Source of the DNA: Ariolimax columbianus
Lineage: Eukaryota > Mollusca > Gastropoda > Stylommatophora > Arionidae
Length of the DNA: 64,000 nt
Assembly: GCA_036924085.1 (NCBI GenBank)
Contig: JAVGWX010000005.1
Span: 45,126,278 to 45,190,277, forward strand
Direction of reading: 5' to 3'
Under the pieces are notes generated by a model. It was not told the DNA's origin and ran no database searches. It worked only from the letters and a program-made list of their open reading frames with translations. The position numbers and the translations under genes were made by a program. Of the stretch, positions 38,291-49,444 are shown one piece after another; position 1 is the stretch's first letter; each line of letters starts with the position of its first letter.

Positions 38291-38867
38291 TTAACAGACA
38301 GAGCGGAACACATGTTCAACTGTTGATTCCGACAGGAAGTGCCAACATAGAGTTTACCGCCGTCTGTTTTCCTGCTGGGCATCTGACATATTATAATAAT
38401 ATCATTTGTAAATAGGCACCTGACATATCGTTAGGGAAAGAAAGGCAGCAAGGAATGGAACTGGCCATCCCACCTCACACAAGCTGTGGCTTAGTACAAT
38501 GAAGTCTCTAACACTTCATCCACGACGGCAGTTTCTGCTATGGAACACATTTAATTTTAAAAAAATAATTCAGCCCTTATAAAGGCTAATACCACAATAT
38601 CAAGGTGATATAACCAAAATATATTTGCCGAAGATTGTTCTTCACCGAAATGTTTTTAAAAATATAATAATTTGCTTGAGCTTGTGTTCCTCTGGCACCA
38701 TTCTGTCACTAGATGTAATGTGTGATACAGGCACACATGAACAGAACAGGAAAGATGGCCGAGCCTTCTCATTGTTATCTGTTGTTGATTCAGAGCATCT
38801 TGGTGTTTTGAACATTCAATTAAACTGGAGAAATTTAAATAAAACTAGTGTTATTATGTCTGTCTAA

Positions 38868-39165
38868 ATACTTCTGTCTGTGCCTATATCTGTCTAAATG
38901 CTTATGTCTGTACCTATATCTGTCTGTCTAAATGCTTATGTCTGTGCCTATATCTGTCTGTCTAAATGCTTATGTCTGTACCTATATGTGTCTGTCTAAA
39001 TGCTTATGTCTGTACCTATATCTGTCTGTCTAAATGGTTATGTCTGTGACTATATCTGTCTGTCTGAAAGCTTATGTCTGTGCCTATATCGTCTGTCTTA
39101 ATGCTTATGTATGTGCCTATGTCTGTCTGTCTAAATGCTTATGTCTGTGCCTATATTGTTCTGTC
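38868..39165 (+). repeat. TCTG-rich minisatellite
   Basis: About eight units of roughly 36 bp containing 'aaatgcttatgtctgtgcct' and 'atatctgtctgtct'. 38300-38868 shows nothing recognised. Confidence 0.9.
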
Positions 39166-40640
39166 TGAGCTGAAGCAATAGCTGTTCATGCAGCAACTCA
39201 GATTCTTATCAGCCAAAACCTAACTACAAGAAAAACGGTAATTCTAACAGACTCCTAAGAGCGTACTCCAAGCCATCTCAAGCCCCAAACTAGATAGACT
39301 CTCACGAAATAAAACACAGTTGCTGTCCCAGAAAGCAGATTTTGTCCTACAGTGGATCCCGACCCGCTGTGGTATCCTTGGAAACGAGAACACAGATGAG
39401 CTCGCAAAAGCCGGAAGTGGCAAATATTTAAAAAAACAAAGACACCCATCAAACGATTGATGAGGACAGAATGGGGAGACCAGGACAAAGACACTCATCA
39501 AACGATTGACAAGGACACTCATTAAACGATTGACAAGGACGGAATATGGAGACCAGGACAAAGACACTCATCAAACTATTGACAAGGACGGAATAGGGAG
39601 ACCAGCACAACGACACTCATCAAACGATTGACAAGGACACTCATCAAACGATCCATAAGGACGGAAAAGGGAGACCAGCACAACGACACTCATCAAACGA
39701 TTGACAACGACACTCATCAAACGATTGACAAGGACACTCATTAAACGATCCATAAGGACGGAAAAGGGAGACCAGCACAACGACACTCATCAAACGATTG
39801 ACAAGGACACTCATCAAACGATCCATAAGGACGGAAAAGGGAGACCAGCACAAAGACACTCATCAAACGATTGACAAGGACACTCATCAAACGATCCATA
39901 AGGACGGAAAAGGGAGACCAGCACAAAGACACTCATCAAACGATTGACAAGGACGGAAAAGGGAGACCAGCACAAAGACACTCATCAAACGATTGACAAT
40001 GACACTCATTAAACGATTGACAAGGACGGAATAGGGAGACCAGCACAACGACACTCATCAAACGATCGATAAGGACGGAAAAGGGAGACCAGCACAAAGA
40101 CACTCATCAAACGATTGACAACGACACTCATCAAACGATCCATAAGGACGGAAAAGGGAGACCAGCACAAAGACACTCATCAAACGATTGACAAGGACAC
40201 TCATCAAACGATTGACAAGGACGGAAAAGGGAGACCAGCACAAAGACACTCATCAAACGATCCATAAGGACGGAATAGGGAGACCAGCACAAAGAATATA
40301 AGTCAGAAAATGACAGCATAACAAACTTGGCAGAGACAGGCAGACAAAGATCTTCAGACTCAGAACGGGACATTGCAGACGCAAGACTCTCCTCAACTGA
40401 ATGGGTCTTAGAGACACTGCTACCTGTAATTGCGGAGCACCCATACAAACGTCGAACATATCCTACAGGTCTGCCACTTTTATACGGACCAAAGAGGCAG
40501 TTTTGCCCGGTGAAGCGACCATGCTCGACATGCTGTGGGGGACCGGCGATAACCTGAAACGCAGTCTCATCCGTGAACATCACCGGGCTAGACGTATAGA
40601 ATCAGTTGATCGAAGAGAAGATGAAATAAATAACACCGTT
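39165..40640 (+). pseudogene. RNase H LINE fragment (Nimb-like family 2) with internal minisatellite
   Basis: The left part decays from an RNase H region: KADFVLQWIPTRCGILGNEN, then TDELAKAGSGK. The right part at 40380-40640 reads GLRDTATCNCGAPIQTSNIS, GEATMLDMLWGTGDNLKRSL and RARRIESVDR, the element's C-terminus. Between them lies an 830-base tandem array derived from the element (39460-40290). The element is dead. Confidence 0.85.
39460..40290 (+). repeat. Minisatellite expanded from LINE coding sequence
   Basis: Units combine 'gacactcatcaaacgattga', 'caaggacggaaaagggagac' and 'cagcacaaa' in variable order over about 830 bases. The first unit reads as the element's own IKRLMRTEWGDQDKDT, so the array grew from coding sequence. 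Confidence 0.92.
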
Positions 40641-40794
40641 ATCGAATGCAGCGTAGAAAATTCCCGCAGCTTATCACAAACTTGTATTGGGATCAATCGG
40701 TATGTTTGAGAACTAGAGATGAGGCGCCACCAAGTATACATATTTAAACAAGGGGTTAGGCTGGACTGTGTGCTGTCCCCTGGTCTGTTTCTTC

Positions 40795-41145
40795 TTCTTC
40801 TTCTTCGTTCGTTCTCAATCTCCCGCTACCAAGCCCCGAAAAAAGCTTTGCAAGTAGCGGAATGTAGTCCAGAGAACGGAATGCGTTGTGTCGTGGTTTA
40901 CAGTTTGACTGCGATATTTGCACCTTTCGGTCCAACACATCCGACTTCAGCAAGCATTTTTGAGTACCGGGTTGCCCTCCCTCTTCGATCCCTTCTACTT
41001 AGCCAGTCTGCTCTGTTGCAGCCTGTTATCCAGGATCACCGCATGGAGGTGTAGAAGGGTCTTGGCAGCTCTGGTTAGCTGACACTAGCAGTCAGCTATG
41101 GGTAGCTGACCGCTGCAGTTTATGCCCTGCTCAGCGTCTTGACAC
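40795..41145 (-). repeat. SINE-like family S, full copy, inverted
   Basis: Starts 'cttcttcttcttcgttcgtt' and ends 'gctcagcgtcttgacacc'. It is inserted inside an RTE-type LINE, between 'ctggtctgtt' and 'ctagtctgtttaacatatac'; the repeated 'c(t)agtctgttt' may mark the target-site duplication. Confidence 0.75.
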
Positions 41146-41829
41146 CCCTAGTCTGTTTAACATATACACATACACAATGTTCAATGGATTAGAAGAACTG
41201 CATGGGTTGAATATAGGAGGACGAAGTATCAGTAATATCAGATATGTGGATGATACAGTGTTAACAGCAGAGAATCCAGTACATCTGAAGAACCTAATGG
41301 AAACGATAAACAGCAATGTGGGTTGGAAATCAACATCAGGAAGACTGAAGTTAGGACGTTCACCAAAAGGAAAGAAAGTCCACAAGTTGACATTCACATA
41401 AATGGAGAAATTCTGGAACAAGTGACCAGCTATTTATACCTTGGCCAGCTAATAACAGAAGATGGCACATGGGAAAACAACAGCATTAAGAGGACTGCAA
41501 TGGCGAAGAATATATTTGACTGCATGAGGCATTCACTTCTGTCCAAGCAGATATCTCAGAACTTAACAAAATGAGAATCTTTGCTATGTAGATTTAGTTT
41601 TATTGTGTGGAGTAGAAACCTGGACCCTGACAAAGCGTATTGAGACCTTTGAAATGTGGGCATTCAGAAAACTTGGACGAGTTTCTTGGAAAGATATGAA
41701 AACCAATAAAGAGGTTCTGAAACAACTCCAGGTGAAGAAGATATTTCTGAAGGAAATAAAAAGCAGAAAAATAACATACTTTGGTTATGTTAAGAGACAG
41801 TCTGCTGAAAGTGAAATTGTAGCGGAGAG

Positions 41830-41870
41830 TGGGGGGGGGGGGGGGGGGGGGGAGGCGGGGGGGGGGGGGC
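41830..41870 (+). repeat. Poly-G tract inside the LINE
   Basis: Two G runs separated by 'aggc', where related elements encode RGRGRP. They would code for poly-Gly. Confidence 0.9.
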
Positions 41871-42004
41871 GTGAGTGCGGCAGAGGTACTGGTGGACGGA
41901 CAACATCAAGATTTGGTGGGGACACATTCTGGCTGCGTGTACCAATCTAGCACGGGGCAGAGACAGCTGGATATCCATTACCACCAACCTCTGATGCGGA
42001 AACA

Positions 42005-42266
42005 GCCCCTATTTTTTGTTTGTTTGTTTGCGTTCGCTTTATTTACATATTCCCCAAGGCGGTGTGCGTTTCACTGTAGTTTTTATTTTGCGCCTGTCGG
42101 CCCAGTGCATCCGACTTCAGCATGCATTTATGTAAGGATCTGCTTCCTCCTGCATTTTCTAAGGATTTGCTTCCCTGGGGTAGCGGCTGGTGCTGTGATG
42201 GGGATCGAACCGAGTACCTTCGGTTGTGAGCCGTTTCACTTAACCACTAGCCCACGCCGTCCTCTT
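42005..42266 (-). mobile_element. tRNA-derived SINE
   Basis: On the minus strand the head contains 'cgtgggctagtggttaagtg' (A box) and 'ctcggttcgatccccatc' (B box), clearer than in the copy at 10720-10988. The body shares 'gcgcaaaataaaaactacag'. It sits beside a Nimb-like LINE tail. Confidence 0.8.
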
Positions 42267-42269
42267 ACA

Positions 42270-42455
42270 GCCCACATGACAACAAAATACATTTTGCAGT
42301 CCTGCCCGTCGTATACCGACAAAGGAAGTAGCATTTAGCAACAACCAGTTTCCTGTCACGATGCTGTACGGAAGTGCACGGAACCTCAAGTCAACTGCTG
42401 CCTTAGTTAGAGACATTGAAGTCGAGGTCTGAAAGACGAACGATGAAAAAGAAAA
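42270..42455 (+). pseudogene. Nimb-like LINE C-terminal tail
   Basis: Frames read TKYILQSCPSYTDKGSSI, then MLYGSARNLKSTAALVRDIE and VEV followed by stop, like the HLLQNCPxYxxxR and [18 protein letters not shown] tail of the copy at 53822. 42460-43020 shows nothing recognised. Confidence 0.65.
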
Positions 42456-43024
42456 ATAAATTATGCGGAGACGGCACTTAATTATTAGAATATTTAACCC
42501 TTTTGACACTAAAGAAATCTGTCAGGATTGCAGTATTGATATGGTAATGTTACTAGTTGACAACTGTCGGGGAAATCCATTTTAAACGTCACATTCCAAG
42601 GCTGATTAAAAAACGGGACTTGTGCGTGTCAACTATCAGTACAACTATACTAGCGTATTTGAGAAACAAAGATGGATATCCAGTTGGTTTCAGGGCAGGA
42701 TTCTGTGAAAGGATTACTCAGAACAGTGATTTGTTGTGTTTTGTACAGTGAATATGTATTATTTCTCTACGTGGAGCATGGATTGATTATACACTATGGC
42801 ACAATATGAGTTCCGTTATTTAGTCGGCCTTGGCATGTGACGTTTCAAAGAGATTTTCCCGTGAGTCAGAAGGCATGTCAGCTGACCGTACATTATTACT
42901 TGTGGTAGACTTTCAACCTACAATATAAAAAGGAAGTCCTTCAGTAGACATAAACACTAGTTAGGAATGAAGTGTTAAGAGTCTTCAGTATACTAAGTCT
43001 CAGCTCGTAGAGTCAGGTGGCCAA

Positions 43025-43168
43025 TTCCCTTCATCCCGGCTTTTTTTCTAATCGTAAGTCAGGTACCAATTTACAGCTGGGTTGACTGGAGCTGCCGGTA
43101 GGGGGAGTTGAACCCCGTACCTTTGCTATGAAAAGCGAATATTCTACCACTGTGCTAATCAGGCGTTC
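43025..43168 (-). mobile_element. tRNA-derived SINE with conserved TTTACAGCTGGGT domain
   Basis: On the minus strand the head reads 'gattagcacagtggtagaat' and 'tacggggttcaactccccc', a tRNA-like A and B box. The adjoining body has the segment 'taccaatttacagctgggtt' (plus-strand reading), which recurs near 45577 and 45750. Confidence 0.65.
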
Positions 43169-43789
43169 ACCTACTATGTATGCTATCACTATTTTCTGTG
43201 TTCCACGATCAGAAAGTGAAGACAAAGAAAGGCAGCTCCTGGGGGCAGACACGTGGTGTGACAACGTATCCAACTCAGGGAATATGTGTTCAATTGTTTT
43301 GTCAGGCCCGCTCTGAAAATTGTTCGCATCTGTTACCTGGAAAATCGAACAGGCTCCTGTGGGATTAAAGGTATTGATTTTGAAAATGTATTTTTCAGAA
43401 AGGAACACCAAAGACGGTACGCTCAAATTGTATACCACATTCAAAGTCTTTCAAAATAGTTGAACTAGCAGTGCCGTGCTTTCCCAGCGAAAGTGGTCCA
43501 TGTATTGGTTAATTAAAAGGGCCCAATATTTTACGATGTTCGTTAAAAATGTGAATTAATTTAGGATACTTGCGTCTTAGTTCACCCCAAACAAATGAAA
43601 TGTTTATTTTTAGCACCGAATTTGAGGTAGTGACGTGGCATAACAGTCGAATTTTTAAAACTTATTCCTGCCGTCTTTAGCAATTAATTTCTTGAATCTG
43701 TCAACGTTGGTCTATGATAAGGAAATTTGCATCTAGTTTCTAAAGCAACACGGCTTTATCCATGTTGTCAGACGATGTAACCATCTTAC

Positions 43790-43870
43790 GAACCCTAACC
43801 ATAACCCTAATCCCTTAATCTAACCATAACCCTAACATAACCGTACCTCTAAATCTAACCATAACCTTCG
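43790..43870 (+). repeat. Degenerate CCCTAA/CCATAA-rich stretch
   Basis: Short telomere-like pieces such as 'cataaccctaatccc' and 'aaccataaccctaacataac' are interspersed with unrelated bases. 43170-43790 and 43870-44290 contain no recognised feature. Confidence 0.5.
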
Positions 43871-44299
43871 CAAAACTAACTATGACCATATTTTCGACAC
43901 TAATGTGCCTTTAACTATGTCTTTAATTATTTATTGAAAATACATTGATATCGACTTGTCCTCCCCTTAAACCTGAAATGGAATGTCCTCTAACATACGA
44001 TGGAAACACAAGGAACTTCGTTTGGGGTTAATTAAGACGCTTGTACCTAATTTAGTTATATTCCCAAGAGTAAAATCTCTTTCTCCAGCTTTGTGACCTA
44101 CACGGAATGACCAACATAACAGGTGACTAACTGCAAACATAGAATACAATACTAGAATTCTGGCATTCAGTCAGGCATATCAGGGCTTGATCTCAGGTAG
44201 CATAATGCGATCCTTTTGTTCTGCAAATCATCTGGCCGGTTCTTGTCTTTCGGACTCACATTTGATTATTCATAGTGAGTGTGTGTGTAAACTCGCCCG

Positions 44300-44965
44300 T
44301 TAAAGGAAGGTGAAGCGTTTGATATAGCCTCGCCTTTCCAGGTGTAGAGATCGCTGCTGAATTCACTGTTCGGCTTGCCGGGCTAGAGTGTCCTTGCCAC
44401 CAATGGCATCTCCTACATTATTGTGTCCGCAGCATCCCCTTCATGATGGGCCCCTGTTTCTGACAGAGTCTGCTGTGGGGCTCGACCGAGTAATCGGCGG
44501 TATCACTGGGCGGGCAGATTGAGCTCATTAGCCTTGGTTGGCAGCCAATCTAAGAGAAGGTAAACTCTGTCTCTAAGCCTGGGTAGACGAAGCTCGTTAG
44601 CCTGTTCAGGCAGTTCGTCTAGGAGAGGAGGAACTGATTTTAAACACACGTCCCAGGCTAGTCTTGTAATGATGAGAGTATCATCAGATGTCTCGAGTAA
44701 CTAGCATCTGCTGGCAACGACTTCACTGCCTTGTGGAAACCTCGGGAGAGGGTAGGGCTACGGGAGTAAACCCAGTCAGAAAATCCGGCTGAGCTGGTGC
44801 CAAATTATCATGCTTTGTATTCTTTTGGATTCCAACAACGAGGCCGAGAGTGGGATCCTGCAGTTTGGGTAGCCCAAGGTATCCATATTCAGCGCCCAGG
44901 CTTGCGCACTGAGAGGCTACTCACAGGGTGACACTTGCACAATCTGCAAAGACTGACACGCATAT
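44300..44965 (+). repeat. Interspersed repeat U, copy 2
   Basis: The inverse copy of 32515-33285, with blocks such as 'cctacattattgtgtccgca' and 'gctcgttagcctgttcagg'. Confidence 0.65.
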
Positions 44966-45099
44966 GAATGAATGAGTGAGTGAGTGGATATATTCCTTCC
45001 TGCGCCTTACTATGTATGAGGACAGATCAGCTCTGGGGTGCATAGCTCCCAAGCTATTCTCTGTTGACATTGAACAAATTCAGAAGTATAAACCCTAAC

Positions 45100-45230
45100 T
45101 CGTTAACCAGACTGCCATGAAACAGCCTGTTTCCACGGAGAACCACGTGGAAGTCAGTTGGGAGTTCCTGTTCAGTATATTTCACCCGACCCTGACTAAC
45201 ATTGTCTTTTACTTGAGTATCTCCGGTAAT
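45100..45230 (+). repeat. Foldback-family repeat V fragment
   Basis: 'ctcgttaaccagactgccat' and 'cacccgaccctgactaac' match the other V copies. Confidence 0.5.
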
Positions 45231-45354
45231 ATAGAAGAGAGAATATATCTTTTACTTAGGGATATCGGGAAATAGAAATGAGAATACATTTTTTTATTTG
45301 GGGATCTAAGAAGAAGAAAAAGATGATAAATGAGAAAACGTTGACGACTCTATT

Positions 45355-45780
45355 GTAGAAAGCAGCATCCTTTCGTCTGGCTCGGTGGTCAATTCCCTTC
45401 CTCATTGTGTTTCCTTCCATTAAAATGGCAAATGGTTCATAGAACCGACTTGACTGCACATGGGCGCCCCCATACGGGCTCAATCCCCATCATTGCTGAA
45501 AGTGTCGACAACAGAGCACGATCTCCGCAGCTACCGCGGCTGTTCCAAAGTTGTTCCACTGACTTCGTCGGGTCCCCATTTACAGCTGGGTCGATTAGAA
45601 GAGGCGGTGATACTATGAAAAAAAGCCTCTACATGCCCGGTCTGTCAAATGGAGCACGACGTGGTTCGAACTTGGAACGTCGGGATTGTTAACTGAGCTT
45701 ACAATCCCTAGGCCACCTCATCTTCTTCCTTTACTCTAACAAATTCCGGTACCCATTTACAGTTGGGCAAACTGTAAGAT
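45355..45780 (-). mobile_element. tRNA-derived SINE with TTTACAGCTGGGT domain
   Basis: The minus strand from about 45722 reads 'gaggtggcctagggattgta' and 'ttccaagttcgaaccacg' (A and B boxes). The body includes 'ccccatttacagctgggtcg' (plus strand). A second copy of the same domain at 45748-45768 starts another truncated element. Confidence 0.6.
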
Positions 45781-45782
45781 TC

Positions 45783-45935
45783 TTCTTCTTCGTCTTCGTT
45801 CGTTCTCATACTCCCGCTACCAAGCCCAAAAAGAGCTTTGCAAGTAGCAGGATGTGGTCCGGGGAACGGAATACTTTGTTTCGTAGTTTACAGCTTGATT
45901 GCGATATTTGCACCTTTCGGTCAGACACATCCAAC
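45783..45935 (-). repeat. SINE-like family S, partial inverted copy
   Basis: Starts 'ttcttcttcgtcttcgttcg' and includes 'gcgatatttgcacctttcgg'. It is truncated after about 150 bases. 45960-46375 has nothing recognised. Confidence 0.7.
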
Positions 45936-46374
45936 TTGAGACTGGAGAACGAAACGAATAGCAAGAGTACACGTCTCAGACAAGCTCACTAACCACTCTG
46001 CCACTCTACCGATTATTGACATTATATTCGGTGCAAATATGACATTAAAAAAAAATCGGGTTTGTTATCAGAACGGACCCGTTAATCCTCCCGTAACCTA
46101 CATACTCAAATCTCAAATCGACTCAAACCTCAGATTGAGTCAAATCTCAGATCGACACAGCTCCCGTTTTTTAAAAGCGCAGAAGTCAACAGCTGGCAGC
46201 GATGTGATGTTTCGAGTTTTCTGATGAAATCCTTCGAATCATTGCCGACATATCTTTGGAAAGGCTCGTCTCGAACATGTTATAGCAGTTTTATCTTGAG
46301 AATTGCGGTATGTACTGTATTATTATTACGGTGTCATTTCATTTTGTCTCTTGTGCTCCTTGTGAACTAATGGT

Positions 46375-46780
46375 GTCTTAACTTAACGTCTTTATACTGA
46401 GTTAGAAAACACTGCAGTCTGTATACAACCAGTTTCTTTTACATTCACTTGACCTAAAAATTAAACAAAAAATGCGTTTCCAGTCAACTTTTGAATTCAT
46501 TAATTGACCCTACCTCCACTATTTCCTGTGACAATGCATTCCAAGCACTCACCACACTCCGACTGCAAATATGTCCTGGTAAATAATCTGAACCTTTCTT
46601 TAATTAATTTGTATCTGTGCCGTTTTGTTCTTGTGGGCGGCTGTATTTGAAAAAGACTTGTTGAAGTCTAATTTATACTTGTTGCTTAATTATCTTGTAG
46701 CCCTGTATTCAATCCCCTCGAGTCATTCTTAATTCTAGACACCGTATGCCAGTTTTTCTGAGTCTTTCCTCATAACTGTG
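46375..46780 (-). pseudogene. CR1/L2-like LINE C-terminus and 3' end
   Basis: The minus strand reads RLRKTGIRCLELRMTRGD, then SRSVVSAWNALSQEIVEVGS and INEFKS, the well-known FFSxRVVNxWNSLPxxVVxAxSxNxFKxxLD end of CR1/L2 elements. The 3' tail at 46380-46440 recurs at 1672 and 29900. Confidence 0.75.
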
Positions 46781-46784
46781 ATGC

Positions 46785-47262
46785 CGGAATCACACTTTTA
46801 GTTTTGTCGTTTCATTTTGTATTGTCCTTGTGAACTAATTGTGTCGTTTCATTTCGTGTTTCCTTGTGAACTAATGGTGTCGTTTCATTTCATGGTGTCC
46901 TTGTGAACTAATGATGCCGTTTCATTTCATGGTGTCCTTGTGAACTAATGGTGCTGTTTCATTTCATGGTGTTCTTGTGAACTAATGGTGTCGTTTCATT
47001 TCATGATGTCCTTGTGAACTAATGGTGTCGTTTCATTTAAGGTTGTCCTTGTGAACTAATGGTGTCGTTTCATTTAAGGTTGTCCTTGTGAACTAATGGT
47101 GTTGTTTCATTTCGTGTTTCCTTGTGAACTAATGGTGTCGTTTAATTTCATGTTGTCCTTGTGAACTAATGGTGTTGTTTCATTCACGGTGTCCTTGTGA
47201 ACTAATGGTGTCGTTTAATTTCATGTTGTCCTTGTGAAATAATGAAGCCGTTTCATTTCATG
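46785..47262 (+). repeat. Approx. 37-bp minisatellite
   Basis: About 12 units with 'ttgtgaactaatggtgtcgt' and 'ttcatttcatggtgtcc'. A single related unit already occurs at about 46330-46377, before the CR1 tail. Confidence 0.93.
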
Positions 47263-47559
47263 TCATCATTTTGCTCTTTTACGAACCACAGGGCCATCTC
47301 TGCTGATGGCCTCCTTGCAGGAAGCCTGTATCCGAACATTTGCAGTGGTGGTTTCTGTAGCGAATGCGTTACATGATGAGGATGTAACCTTCCCCCTCCC
47401 TCTTCCCCGCACAACTCTCCTTGGTCGCCTTCTATGGCATACTTGGAAAGGTACAGAGCTCTGTTCTGTCCAGCCACCACTTCTAATGATCTGGACGAAT
47501 GGGTCGGATGATACGCCACGATAATGCGATGGTCCACGCATCGCACCTCATCCAGGATT

Positions 47560-47745
47560 TGTGTGTGTGTGTGTGTGTATGTGCCGGACCTGGTCAATGC
47601 CGTGTGTCAGCACACACACATTCACACACACACAGACACACACATACATGACACAGCAACACTCACACACACAGATACACACACAGACATGACACAGCAA
47701 CACTCACACCCACAGATACACACACACCCACAGACTACCACTCTC
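47560..47745 (+). repeat. GT then CA microsatellite
   Basis: A (GT)n run at 47561-47580 is followed by (CA)n-rich sequence containing 'gacacagcaacactcacac' twice. 47262-47560 and 47745-48140 have no recognised gene. Confidence 0.85.
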
Positions 47746-48529
47746 CAGACATAGCTCCCTAGAACGTTTAGCGCATGTGATTGCATGTGACTGCATATGA
47801 CTGTAAAGTCTGATCCGAGCGCGACGCACTCTATCGGACGTGGGACAAATGTGCACATCGTTAATAATTTGACCGAATTGCATTCTGTCCTTTTGTGTAG
47901 CTCGTTTTTGCTGCGCCGCAGCGATAACTCTGTTCTGCACGATGCGAGCACCCTGTGTAGTGGCAGGGTGACTGGCAGAGCGGTTCAGTGCCAACAGCTT
48001 CCAGGAGGCGACATAAATGAGACAACTATTCAGAGACACTTTCAGAAAGTCTCTGCTTCGTTCCTTCCGTCACCCCCCGCCACCACCGTCCCTCCCCTCA
48101 CCGACTATCGCTTGCTTGTATGCCTGTGTACGGGGCAGTCATGAAGTAGCAGCAGTTTTATTATAAAGCGCATATAAGAGTATGCACAACGGAAAATCTC
48201 ATTACAGGATACACACTGGCTCCTTAGCAATAATCAATGTAGGGATTGTGACGACCAAGCGTAGTATAGTATATTGTAGCCCCCTTTTAGCCATGACTGA
48301 CTTTAGGATGATATGACTTGAAGTGATCTCTGCTGGTCATAAGCTTGGGCATCTTTCTATGGAGAACAAGCTGTTGTCCCTGCAGCAGGTCCACCTCTTC
48401 ACGTAACTAATTGATCCAGGGAACCAGCATTAGTCAATACAGTCTGGACTCGTCGACATGCACAATATAGCGTACAACATGGTCGTCCCACTGTCCAACT
48501 AAAACGTGACAGAACAGCGAGGCGTTAAT

Positions 48530-48780
48530 AGTTTATGGGGTCAGAGGATATGAAGCCGCCTGAATTCTACAGAAAAATGAAGGCTCAGTATGGGGACAGT
48601 TATTTGAGTCAGAAAAGAGTATATGAATGACTAGAAAGATTTCAAAACAGAAGATAGAATTTCATTGATGAACTGCGGCGTGGGAGAATAACAGGCAAAG
48701 CAATTGCCATAGTGAAACAGCAGATCTACCAGCTAGTCCGTGGCGACAGTTGAGTCACTAATAATGAAACATCCGTAGAA
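48530..48780 (+). pseudogene. Mariner transposase N-terminal (HTH) remnant
   Basis: The forward frame reads MKPPEFYRKMKAQYGDSYLS, QKRVYE, stop, LERFQNRR. This resembles the KPxEIYRRMxAQYGDxxLSxxxVFEW helix-turn-helix of mariner transposases. Two stops. No termini identified. 48780-49176 is otherwise blank. Confidence 0.65.
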
Positions 48781-49176
48781 TCACAGCACTGAGCACAACA
48801 TTGTCCATGATGACTTCGTATATAGCACATTGTGTAGCAGATGGGTACCAATGCAGCTGACAGCGAGGCTAAATTGGTTAAAGGTCACGCCAAAAGACTT
48901 TTTTAAGGGGTAATCCACAAATTTGTGGACAGGTGGACGAAGGGATGGGGACTATGTCGACAAATAAGACACCATTTCTGGTTCGCATTCCTGCAAAAAT
49001 GTGATTAATAAAATTGACTGTACATCGTATTTATATGCAAGTTGGATATGGAAAGGTAATATCCATTGCTGTTTCTTATTTCAGTTCAGTGACATGGCCC
49101 AGCGATTGTAGCAGTTGAACTCAAGACACCGTGGTCCTTCTTCCGTGATACATCTCAAACGTTTACAGAAGCCACA

Positions 49177-49444
49177 ATGGCGTCATGGATACGAGTTATT
49201 TCAAGGACATGGCCAGCAGGGCTACTGTTATTCCCATTCCTGATCACATCTTGCGCTGCAAAAATGATGGTGCAGGGATTAAAGGATTTAGAAGGTTTTC
49301 AAATGAAGGAGATGCTTAAACATCAGATCAAGGAGGAGGAGGAGAAGGGCCAGAGGCGACGAGGGGCCAGGATGTACACCAACGAAACGACTCCTGATCA
49401 GAAGAACGTCGACCCATACATGAGACCTGGTATTGTTAATGATG
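49177..49444 (+). CDS. Putative first coding exon of a SUMF-like secreted protein
   Basis: The ATG lies in a good context (cacaATGg). The protein begins MASWIRVISRTWPAGLLLFP and continues FLITSCAAK, a convincing signal peptide with a hydrophobic core at about residues 13-26. A charged helical stretch (KEMLKHQIKEEEEKGQRRR) follows, then ETTPDQKNVDPYMRPGIVND. A donor G|GTAAGG closes the exon at phase 1, which fits the acceptor at 60093. SUMF proteins are ER-luminal, so a signal peptide agrees with the downstream FGE-type exon. The join is inferred across 10.6 kb; this could instead be an unrelated secreted-protein exon. Confidence 0.5.

Larger units (their letters stand above)
40700..42000 (+). 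pseudogene. RTE-like LINE, dead, with SINE insertion
   Basis: The left piece reads KQGVRLDCVLSPGLF and the right piece, after the SINE, LFNIYTYTMFNGLEELHGLN, then NIRYVDDTVLTAENPVHLKN (catalytic YVDD box), INGEILEQVTSYLYLGQLIT, EDGTWENNSIK, LLCGVETWTLTKRIETFEMW and RKLGRVSW. A frameshift at about 41330 and a poly-G expansion near 41830-41870 break the frame. The end RPRRRWTDNIKIWWGHILAAC follows in another frame. Confidence 0.85.

Noticed and set aside
43090..43168. Functional tRNA gene (Met-like) on the minus strand
   Set aside because: A and B boxes are present, but the stems carry mismatches and the sequence is fused to a SINE body; treated as SINE-derived.
43790..43870. Interstitial telomere repeat
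   Set aside because: Only scattered CCCTAA-like pieces mixed with CCATAA; no regular array.
47253..47597. A minus-strand or plus-strand protein gene around 47300-47600
   Set aside because: Two overlapping frames on opposite strands, neither with recognisable domains, splice context or conserved motif.
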